Positions 6,782 through 13,211 of a stretch of 64,000 nt of DNA are shown piece by piece (positions within the stretch are counted from its first letter, which is position 1; the number at the start of each line of letters is the position of its first letter). The DNA comes from Acidobacteriota bacterium (lineage in GTDB: Bacteria > Acidobacteriota > Terriglobia > Acidiferrales > UBA7541). Position numbers and translations under genes: made by a program. Below the pieces are notes generated by a model that was not told the origin of the DNA, searched no databases, and saw nothing but the letters and a program-made list of their open reading frames with translations. Where the stretch lies: contig QHZD01000020.1 in NCBI GenBank assembly GCA_003225315.1, forward strand, positions 1 through 64,000, in the 5' to 3' direction.

Positions 6782-8467
6782 CTACAGATTATTTTTCTTG
6801 AGTTCAGAAACCGCAAAGTCGCAGGCGCGCGCCGTCAGCGCCATATACGTGAGCGAAGGGTTGACGCATGCCGCAGAAGTCATGCACGCGCCGTCGGTCA
6901 TGAAAAGATTTTTCGCATCATGCGTCTGATTGTGTTCGTTCAAGACGGAAGTTTTGGGATCGCGACCCATGCGCGCCGTGCCCATTTCGTGAATGCCCAG
7001 ACCGGGCGAGGAAATGTCTTGGTAGACATAAATATCCTTGGCGCCGGCTGCGGCGAGCATTTCCGCGGCCTGGACGGCAATGTCTCTCGACATCGCGTGC
7101 TCGTTGTCGCCCCAGGCGCAGTTAATTTTCAACGTGGGGATGCCCCAAGCGTCCAGCTTCTCCTTGTCCAGTTCGACGTAGTTATTGTGATAGGGCAGGC
7201 ACTCGCCGAAGCCGCCCAATCCCAAGCGCCACGGGCCGGGCATTTTGATGGAGTTCTTGAATTCCACGCCGATACCGGCCTTCGCGGCGTTGGCCGACCA
7301 GCCGTCGCGGCTTCCTCCGCCCTGGTAGCCGTAACCGCGGAGAAATTCTTTCTGCTTGGTCTTCACGTTTCGAAAACGCGGGACGTAAATACCATTTGGG
7401 CGGTTGCCAAAAGGCATTTTGTCTTCGTGGCCCGGCATTTCGCCGCCGGCTCCCGCGCCCATGTGATGGTCCATGAGATTGTGGCCGAGCTCGCCGCTGG
7501 AATTGGCGAGACCGTTGGGAAATTCTGGCGTGGCAGAATTCAGGAGAATGCGTGTGGATTCCAGCGTGGAAGCGCAAAGGAAAAACACGCGGGCCTTGAA
7601 TTCGAGAGGGCCCTTGGTTTGCGCATCGATCACGCGAACACCGCTTACACGGCGGGTTTTTGGATCAAAGATGAGGCTGTGGACGACGCTGTACGGCCGA
7701 ATCGTGAAGCGCCCGGTTTTTTGCGCCGCAGGAAGCGTGGAACTGAGACTGCTGAAATAGGAACCGGTGATGCAGCCGCGATGGCAAACGCCGCAATAGT
7801 GACAGGCAGCGCGCCCTTTGTGAACGCGCGTGAGCACGGCCGCGCGGCCGATGGTCATCATGCGATCATCAAAATGTTTGGCGAGCGCGTCGCGAAAATC
7901 CTGCTCGACACAGGTCATTTCCATCGGAGGCAGAAATTTTCCGTCGGGCAATTGCGGCAAGCCTTCGGACTGGCCGCTGATGCCGGCGAACTCTTCCACA
8001 TAGTCATACCAGGGTGCGATGTCGGCGTAGCGGATCGGCCAATCGACCGCGACTCCGTCCTTCAAATTCGCTTCAAAGTCGAGATCGCTCCAGCGATAGC
8101 TCTGGCGCCCCCAAGTGAGCGATTTTCCGCCCACCTGGCGGCCGCGAATCCAGGAAAAATGCTTGCCGGGAGCGGAGGTGTAAGGATTTTCTAGGTCATT
8201 GACGAAAAACTTGCTGGAGTATTCGTCGCAAGCGTAATAAACCTCGCGCTGAATGGGTTGCGTCCGCTGGCGTTCCGCGCGATTGTCCCATCCGCGATAT
8301 TTCAAGTCGTACACCGGAACGTGCTCGACGTAGTCCTTCTCAGGAACGATGGTGCGGCCAGCTTCCAGAATCAGCGTGTTCAGTCCTTTTTCGGTAAGCT
8401 CTTTGGCCGCCCAGCCGCCGGTGATGCCCGAGCCGACAATGATCGCGTCGTACGTATTGGTGGCCAT
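6782..8467 (-). CDS. GMC oxidoreductase (FAD-dependent sugar dehydrogenase, large subunit), second copy
   Basis: A 561-residue paralogue of the adjacent GMC protein. Rossmann motif IIVGSGITGGWAAKEL is at about 9-24, and the cysteine cluster CHYCGVCHRGC at about 222-232 has the same C-x2-C-x2-C-x3-C spacing. HEMGTARMG and NPSLTYMAL are near the C-terminus. No signal peptide. It lies 12 bases downstream of a Tat-signal small subunit gene (8480-9079), so each GMC gene here has its own small subunit. The two copies may be two enzymes of different specificity or a heteromeric complex. Confidence 0.9.
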   Translation of the reverse strand: MATNTYDAIIVGSGITGGWAAKELTEKGLNTLILEAGRTIVPEKDYVEHVPVYDLKYRGWDNRAERQRTQPIQREVYYACDEYSSKFFVNDLENPYTSAPGKHFSWIRGRQVGGKSLTWGRQSYRWSDLDFEANLKDGVAVDWPIRYADIAPWYDYVEEFAGISGQSEGLPQLPDGKFLPPMEMTCVEQDFRDALAKHFDDRMMTIGRAAVLTRVHKGRAACHYCGVCHRGCITGSYFSSLSSTLPAAQKTGRFTIRPYSVVHSLIFDPKTRRVSGVRVIDAQTKGPLEFKARVFFLCASTLESTRILLNSATPEFPNGLANSSGELGHNLMDHHMGAGAGGEMPGHEDKMPFGNRPNGIYVPRFRNVKTKQKEFLRGYGYQGGGSRDGWSANAAKAGIGVEFKNSIKMPGPWRLGLGGFGECLPYHNNYVELDKEKLDAWGIPTLKINCAWGDNEHAMSRDIAVQAAEMLAAAGAKDIYVYQDISSPGLGIHEMGTARMGRDPKTSVLNEHNQTHDAKNLFMTDGACMTSAACVNPSLTYMALTARACDFAVSELKKNNL

Positions 8468-8479
8468 GTGAGTCTCCCC

Positions 8480-9079
8480 CTACGCTTTCTTTTCCGCGGG
8501 CAAAGACACACAGCCGTGATGAGCGCCCGGAATAATTTCCAGTTTCAATTCTTGCGTGAAGCCGATCTCAGAAGTGTAGTAGCCGTGAAGCGTGATGCCT
8601 TTGAAGACGTTGAAGAAATCCCCTCGAAGCTGCTTGTCACGGTCCTCCGGAATGGTATTTCCGTGTCGTCGCCGTCGGCGAGCGCTTTGTGCGGCAATGG
8701 ATTCGTCCATGGAGCGAAGCAGTGTGACTTGTTGCGCGTGCGAAGCATCGACGAAATTCTTTCCGAACAGTTCGTTGCTTTGTTTGTCGACGCCGGCAAG
8801 ACCGTCGAGAAAGTTCTTCCGTTCTTCTTCATCGGCCCATTCGGTGAGGATGACGTCGATGAATTCATTGACGCGCGCGGCCTTGGCGCCGGGCGTATCC
8901 GTTTCAGGAATAATTTGATCGATCATCGCGACGACTGTGTCATTCTGATGCGGGTTGAGCGTACGCAGCGTGTAGCCGGACGCCGGGTGGGCATCGCGGA
9001 AAAATCCCAATAAATCAGTCGGTACTGCTGGTAAAACACCGCCAGCCAAAAGTAGTTTTAAAGCTTCACGCCTTTGCAT
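8480..9079 (-). CDS. Gluconate 2-dehydrogenase subunit 3 family protein
   Basis: A 199-residue protein. The start is set at ATG 9079 because GGGGAGGATC lies just upstream and the next residues form a twin-arginine-like signal (QRREALKLLLAGG). The open frame runs on to 9310 with no family similarity. The core matches subunit 3 (IDQIIPETDTPGAK, EFIDVI, GYYTSEIGF, PGAHHGC). It should escort and exit with the GMC protein encoded 12 bases downstream. An internal basic stretch (SARRRRRHGN) is not typical of the family. Confidence 0.88.
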   Translation of the reverse strand: MQRREALKLLLAGGVLPAVPTDLLGFFRDAHPASGYTLRTLNPHQNDTVVAMIDQIIPETDTPGAKAARVNEFIDVILTEWADEEERKNFLDGLAGVDKQSNELFGKNFVDASHAQQVTLLRSMDESIAAQSARRRRRHGNTIPEDRDKQLRGDFFNVFKGITLHGYYTSEIGFTQELKLEIIPGAHHGCVSLPAEKKA

Positions 9080-9159
9080 TGATCCTCCCCCGGCCCGATC
9101 ACACGCAGAATATTGTCGCTCCCCGCGGCGCAAAATCAAGCCCCGCGCGGAAGAGCGTG

Positions 9160-10290
9160 CTATTCGCCCAAAAGCTCCTTGCGCACGTTTTTCAAAACGT
9201 AAGCGGCCCGCTCGACTCCCACTTCCCCCGCGAGAATGGGGTCTTCGTTCTCGATGCTGAGAATGCCTTCGAAACCAATGTCCATGTAGGCTTTGACGAT
9301 CGACTTCCAAAGACCGGCGCCGTGGCCGTAGCCCACGGCTCGAAAAGTTTCCGAGGCCAGGTCCAGTTCGTTGGTCTCGAACGCAAAGTTCAGCACTCCG
9401 TACTTATTGACATTCTCGGGAAAAAAAACGGTGTCTTTCATGTGCGCGTGGAAAAGTGCGCCCTGTTTCCCCAGAAAGTGGATGACTTCAACAGGATCGC
9501 AACCCTGCCAGAAGAGATGGCTTAGATCGCAATTCGCGCCGATCTCTTCGCCGACGGCTTCGCGGAGTTTCATTAGCGTGCGCGGGTTATAAACGGCGAA
9601 ATTCGGATGCATCTCAAATGCGAGACGCTTGACGCCGTGTTCGCGCGCGTATTTCGCTGCATCCTTCCAATACGGAATGATTTTTTCTTTCCACTGCCAG
9701 TCCTGCATCTTGGCGTACTCGGGAGGCCAGCGATAGGTAATCCAGTTCGGCTGGGTATCCTGTGGAGTGCCGCCCGGACAGCCGGAAAAACCGACGATCA
9801 CTTTCACTCCCAACATTTCAGCAAGGAGAACGGTCTTGCGGAACGTATCGATATCTTTCTGGGCGTGCTGGGGATCGGGATGAATGGGATTGCCGTGGCA
9901 ACTAAGAGTGGCGACACGAATCCCGCGGTCCTCAAACTTTTTCAGCCAGGCTTTGGCCTGAGCGCGATCCTTGACGAGGTCGTCGAGCGGGCAATGCCGA
10001 TTATTGGGATAGCCGCCGGTGCCAATCTCCATGGCTTCCAGACCTAGGGCCGTGACTTTGTCCAACATAGCATCCAAGGAGAGATGGTCGTAAACGGGAT
10101 CGAACACGCCGATAGGGATTTTGCGCAAGTTGCCGGCTGGCTTTGCCGCAGGAGCGCCGGAAATTGGATCCTCGGAATTTGCCGCGTGTGCCAGCATCTC
10201 ACCGCCGGGAACCGCAGCCGCCAGCAAACCACTCGTGGCAGCCAAAAACTCCCGCCGGCCGATGGCGGAGTTCTCAGATTGCTTCTTCAT
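9160..10290 (-). CDS. Sugar phosphate isomerase/epimerase (TIM barrel), Tat signal
   Basis: A 376-residue protein from ATG 10290 (CGAGGAGACGC upstream). The frame extends to 10428, but that part spans the promoter. A twin-arginine signal (GRREFLAATSGLLAAA) is followed by an AP-endonuclease-2/xylose-isomerase-like TIM barrel. Metal-binding motifs are visible: EIGTGGYP, LSCHGN, FEMHPNF, NCDLSHLFWQGCD, FHAHMKD and SIENED. It is the first gene of the minus-strand operon with the dehydrogenase genes. Family members act as epimerases, isomerases or lyases on (keto)sugars, so acting on an oxidised sugar made by the GMC enzymes is plausible. Confidence 0.88.
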   Translation of the reverse strand: MKKQSENSAIGRREFLAATSGLLAAAVPGGEMLAHAANSEDPISGAPAAKPAGNLRKIPIGVFDPVYDHLSLDAMLDKVTALGLEAMEIGTGGYPNNRHCPLDDLVKDRAQAKAWLKKFEDRGIRVATLSCHGNPIHPDPQHAQKDIDTFRKTVLLAEMLGVKVIVGFSGCPGGTPQDTQPNWITYRWPPEYAKMQDWQWKEKIIPYWKDAAKYAREHGVKRLAFEMHPNFAVYNPRTLMKLREAVGEEIGANCDLSHLFWQGCDPVEVIHFLGKQGALFHAHMKDTVFFPENVNKYGVLNFAFETNELDLASETFRAVGYGHGAGLWKSIVKAYMDIGFEGILSIENEDPILAGEVGVERAAYVLKNVRKELLGE

Positions 10291-10341
10291 GCGTCTCCTC
10301 GACGAGCGCAGTAGTGGAGTGAGCACCAATGTTTCCGCCGC

Positions 10342-10369
10342 ATTATACGTCAATGTGACGCGTAAACAA
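10342..10369 (-). promoter_or_regulatory. Promoter with dyad operator for the sugar dehydrogenase operon
   Basis: Read on the minus strand: TTGTTT, 16 bases, TATAAT, ending 52 bases upstream of the ATG at 10290. The spacer holds the 13-bp dyad CGTCA-CAT-TGACG (10348-10360), a good position for a repressor site. Confidence 0.6.
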
Positions 10370-10429
10370 GCGTCGAAAATCGTTTTTCTAAAGGGTTCAG
10401 ACCGACGGGGAGAACCAGCAAAGAACACT

Positions 10430-10461
10430 TTGACTCTGGACTATACTCCAGGGTGTAGGTT
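10430..10461 (+). promoter_or_regulatory. MerR-type promoter/operator
   Basis: TTGACT (10430-10435), a 20-base spacer, and TAGGTT (10456-10461). The spacer carries the dyad CTGGA-CTATAC-TCCAG. The overlong spacer with a centred dyad is the hallmark of promoters untwisted by MerR-family activators, and the half-sites match those of ZntR/MerR-type operators. It lies 19 bases before merR, so the operon is autoregulated. Confidence 0.85.
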
Positions 10462-10480
10462 CTGGAGAGGAGCAAGAGCA

Positions 10481-10903
10481 ATGCAGATTGGCATGGTCGC
10501 TAAAAGAATTGGGCTCAGCGTTGATGCGATTCGCTTCTACGAGCGCAACGGTTTGCTTCCAGCGCCTCCCAGGACGCCTGGAGGTTTCCGGAGATACGGT
10601 GAAAACGAGGTGGAGACGCTGGCCTTTATCCGTCGCGTCCAGGGCCTGGGCTTCAGGCTCAGCGAGATTCGAGCGCTCTTGAGACTGCGGGCAAATCGCT
10701 TGCAGCCTTGTGCGCCGGTGCAGCGTCGATTGCAAGAAAAGCTCACGGATGTCCGGCAGAAACTTGCCGACCTTCATGGGCTCGAGAACGAATTGCGATT
10801 GGCTCTGCGCAGTTGCAAGCGAGAGCTGCACAAGCGGCACGCTCATTGCCCGATTTTAAGGGAAAGAAATCTGCGGAAGGCGGAGAGCAAAAGTGAAAGT
10901 TGA
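10481..10903 (+). CDS. MerR family heavy-metal-responsive regulator
   Basis: A 140-residue protein from ATG 10481 (TGGAGAGGAGC upstream). The N-terminal winged HTH (IGMVAKRIGLSVDAIRFYERNGLL) is followed by a long dimerisation helix. Metal-ligand cysteines lie at about 77, 112 and 123. The 35-residue step from the first to the second equals that of mercury MerR; the second step is 11 rather than 9, and extra histidines lie between (KRELHKRHAHC). Mercury, zinc or lead sensing are all possible. It starts the operon with the thioredoxin-like and MerT-like genes, overlapping the next gene by 11 bases. Confidence 0.9.
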   Translation: MQIGMVAKRIGLSVDAIRFYERNGLLPAPPRTPGGFRRYGENEVETLAFIRRVQGLGFRLSEIRALLRLRANRLQPCAPVQRRLQEKLTDVRQKLADLHGLENELRLALRSCKRELHKRHAHCPILRERNLRKAESKSES

Positions 10904-11216
10904 GGTTTTATATGTCGCGGAATGCCCTTCTCATCCAGCGGCTGTGCGCTTGGTCAAAGATATCCTGCTGGCAGAAGGTCTCGCGGAAAAAGTCCAAGAA
11001 GTGCTCGTCAAGGACGAAAGAATGGCTGGCGAGCTCAAATTCCCTGGCTCCCCGACCATCCGAATCAATGGACGAGACGTGGCGGGAGAGACGCAGAAGA
11101 CAAGAAATTTCGCGCTTAGTTGCCGTTTGTATCCCGGATCGAAACAAGCCGGTCTTCCGCCGGAGGAAATGATTCACCGGGCAGTGATCGAGGCCCTGCA
11201 AGAGGACAGAGCGTGA
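10893..11216 (+). CDS. Small thioredoxin-like protein of a mer-like operon
   Basis: A 107-residue cytosolic protein from GTG 10893, overlapping the end of merR by 11 bases. It opens with a beta-strand and a single cysteine (VEVLYVAECPSHP) and has FPGSPTIRINGRDV, the cis-Pro region of thioredoxin-like folds. A further Cys lies in LSCRLYPGSK. Similar small proteins sit between merR and merT-like genes in environmental mer operons. A role in binding or handing on metal or thiol adducts is inferred. Its stop overlaps the start of the MerT-like gene (GTGA). Confidence 0.75.
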   Translation: MKVEVLYVAECPSHPAAVRLVKDILLAEGLAEKVQEVLVKDERMAGELKFPGSPTIRINGRDVAGETQKTRNFALSCRLYPGSKQAGLPPEEMIHRAVIEALQEDRA

Positions 11217-11536
11217 AACAAGGAACGGGAATCTCGGCTTCACTGGCGGCGATCTTGAGTTCCGTCGCGACGATTAGTTGCTGCCTTCCGCTGGGATTCG
11301 CCGCCGCTCTCGGAGCTGGCGCAGCGAGCGCTTTCTTCACCACGCTGCGTCCGTGGCTTCTGGGACTCTCCGTTGTGCTGCTGGGCCTCGGATTCTGGCA
11401 GCAGCATCGCGCTAAACAGTGCGCGCTCCGGGGCAGATGGATTGGCAACGTGTTGCTTTGGGCCGCAGTGATTGTCGTCGTGGGGATGATTCTGTTCCCA
11501 CAGGAAATCGCCGGCATCATTGCGAATCGGTTCTAG
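11213..11536 (+). CDS. MerT-like metal transport membrane protein
   Basis: A 107-residue protein from GTG 11213, overlapping the upstream stop. It has three hydrophobic segments (about 8-40, 47-63, 80-100). The first contains the vicinal cysteine pair SCCLPLGFAAALG typical of MerT-type mercuric ion importers, which pass Hg(II) to the cytoplasm. The second pair of cysteines of classical MerT is reduced to one (KQCALRG). No merA or merP is seen in the operon, so detoxification would depend on another route. Confidence 0.78.
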   Translation: MKQGTGISASLAAILSSVATISCCLPLGFAAALGAGAASAFFTTLRPWLLGLSVVLLGLGFWQQHRAKQCALRGRWIGNVLLWAAVIVVVGMILFPQEIAGIIANRF

Positions 11537-11538
11537 AA

Positions 11539-12129
11539 ATGAAGAAGCGAGCAATCATTATCGCGGTGATGGTGTTCGTTTTGCTCCTTACGGTTGTGTA
11601 TCTTTGGGGGCCATCCTCGGTGCCCGCCGGCCAGGAACCTCTCGCGGTGCTCTCGAACGCAGATTTGCACGAGTTCGCCACTGCCTTTGACCGCGATACC
11701 GATGCTCTCCGGATCGTGCTGCTGTTGTCCCCAACTTGACCTGCCTGTTTGCGGGGGGCTTCCGCAGCCGAGCAAGTCCTTGCTCGGTACCCGAACCGGA
11801 AGGCGCGCGTGCTGGTTGTTTGGGAGCCGATCCTTGCGACCGATTGGAGGCCGCCAAGCGGCAGCACGCTGGCCCGGATTCCGGACCAGCGCGCGCGACA
11901 GTTTTGGGATCCGAAACATCTTGTCGCTGCAGAACTAGCTCGAATCGCGGAGCAGAAGCCGGGACAGTCGCACCCGGACTGCTGCGTAAGCAAAGGGTTT
12001 CATTGGGATGAGGCTTTGCTCTTCGCACCGCACTCACTCTGGAAAAGCGGACCAACTCCCGTGTTCTGGAACGGACCTGTTTATAGAATTGCTCCACCGC
12101 TGGAGAGGGCCGTGAACGAACAGCCGTGA
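11539..12129 (+). CDS. Predicted selenoprotein: membrane-anchored thioredoxin-like protein with in-frame TGA (Sec)
   Basis: One frame of 197 codons runs from ATG 11539, two bases after the merT-like stop, to TGA 12127-12129. It is interrupted only by TGA 11737-11739. Read through, the protein has an N-terminal anchor (about 5-22), then IVLLLSPT-U-P-A-C (U at 67, C at 70), which has the shape of a thioredoxin C-x-x-C motif. The thioredoxin-like body includes VLVVWEPILATDW and PDCCVSKG. The part after the TGA has no ATG of its own near its beginning, and both halves are needed for one domain. A candidate SECIS lies downstream of the TGA. It is the fourth gene of the MerR operon. The alternative is a pseudogene by nonsense mutation. 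Confidence 0.75.
11768..11787 (+). promoter_or_regulatory. Candidate bacterial SECIS hairpin
   Basis: CCGAGCAA, loop GTCC, TTGCTCGG: an 8-bp perfect stem whose apical loop begins with G. The loop starts 36 bases after the TGA at 11737-11739, near the far end of the usual 16-37 base window. The core GCAA-GTCC-TTGC resembles the upper stem-loop of the E. coli fdhF SECIS. A second, nearer hairpin (TGCGG / CCGCA, 11750-11766) with a G-rich loop also exists. Confidence 0.6.
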
Positions 12130-12165
12130 CGGACGTTAGGGCAGAATTTTGAACGAGTCTAACAA

Positions 12166-13068
12166 TTAGCGTGGTTTCAGCTGTTCTAGGGCTGGAATGG
12201 AGACCGGGACAGTAAGGGCACGCTCGGCGGCGGGTTTGCGGTTCTGAATGGCTTGGAAGAGCATATCGATCGCCATGCCCGTGTTGGGAGGAACAAAAAC
12301 AGTCGCCGCCAGCAGCCCGCTGCGCACCCATGCCTCGCCAGTTTTCGGCAAGCCATCGCAGCCGGTAAAGGGAAGTTTCAGCCAGCGCTCCTGTTCCGAT
12401 TCGTTCGGCAATTCTTCAAACGCTTTTCTGGCGCCGATGGCCATCGAATCATCCTGCGCGCCAATCACGTCAATGGTCGCTTTTTGCGAAGTGCTCAATT
12501 TGAGCCAGGAGCGCACTGATCGCTGGGCGCTTTCCTCGGTCCACTGCGCTCTCAGCAATGTGAAGTGAATATTTGAAGGTTTAGTCTCCTGCATTCCCGT
12601 AGTGCGTTCCTTGGCTGCCGAGTTTTCCGCCGGTCCCTGAATATAAAGGATGGAACCGCCCTTAGGCAGAAGCGCGGCAAATTGGCGGCCCTGAATACGG
12701 CCGATTTCCAGATGGTCGGAACTTACACCGAAAACGGGAGCGGAAGACGACCGGCGCAGTTCCGGGATGTAACTGGCGTCGCGATTCAACACCGCCCACC
12801 CGACGCCCGCGGCCACAGCCGCCCGGGCGACCTGCGGCAACGCAGTGCCGCCGACAGGTTCAAAGACAACGGCATCAGGACGCTGAGTCTCGTCAGCCTG
12901 AATTGCTTTCAGGATCTGCGTGCTCTGCGTAATGGCGTCGTTATCCGCATAGACGGTCTGGATGTCCACGCCCAATTGGCGGGCCATCTGCTCGGCCGAC
13001 TTCGCCTGTTCGACTTGATAGTCGTTGTCGTCCGTCGTGAGCGAAACTAAGAAGCGCAACTTTTTCAT
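12166..13068 (-). CDS. Type 1 periplasmic-binding-fold sugar-binding protein without signal peptide
   Basis: A 300-residue protein with the LacI/ribose-binding-protein fold: N-terminal LRFLVSLTTDDNDYQVEQA, PDAVVFEPVGGTALPQVARAA, GVSSDHLEIGRIQGRQFAALL, VIGAQDDSMAIGARKAF. It resembles ABC-type sugar-binding proteins, but the N-terminus MKKLRF lacks a hydrophobic signal and there is no DNA-binding domain. A cytosolic ligand-binding role is therefore possible. No ABC permease or ATPase gene is adjacent. It converges with the selenoprotein gene, 36 bases away. Function uncertain. Confidence 0.75.
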   Translation of the reverse strand: MKKLRFLVSLTTDDNDYQVEQAKSAEQMARQLGVDIQTVYADNDAITQSTQILKAIQADETQRPDAVVFEPVGGTALPQVARAAVAAGVGWAVLNRDASYIPELRRSSSAPVFGVSSDHLEIGRIQGRQFAALLPKGGSILYIQGPAENSAAKERTTGMQETKPSNIHFTLLRAQWTEESAQRSVRSWLKLSTSQKATIDVIGAQDDSMAIGARKAFEELPNESEQERWLKLPFTGCDGLPKTGEAWVRSGLLAATVFVPPNTGMAIDMLFQAIQNRKPAAERALTVPVSIPALEQLKPR

Positions 13069-13211
13069 GGCAGTTTGAAGGCCCTTCGCTTGGGCACCAT
13101 GTTAACAATACATCGAGCGGAATCGCAGTTACGGAAAAGTTGCGAGCAGCGTTTCTCCATTGAAAACGGCTTCCCGGCGGATGGATTCGAGCGCATCAGG
13201 GCCAGTGCGCA

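Noticed and set aside
5649-8194. Long plus-strand frames opposite the two GMC genes (for example 5649-6929 and 6743-8194)
   Set aside because: They are antisense shadows of recognised flavoproteins. Their translations are rich in His, Arg and Ala without domains, and they lack ribosome sites.
9080-9310. N-terminal extension of the subunit-3 gene upstream of ATG 9079
   Set aside because: The Tat-like signal and a perfect GGGGAGGATC site both point to ATG 9079, and the extension has no similarity to the family.
11737-11739. Reading the TGA in the mer-like operon as a simple nonsense mutation
   Set aside because: The TGA falls at the Cys position of a redox motif, downstream sequence keeps its domain character, and a SECIS-like hairpin follows. 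A pseudogene remains the fallback.
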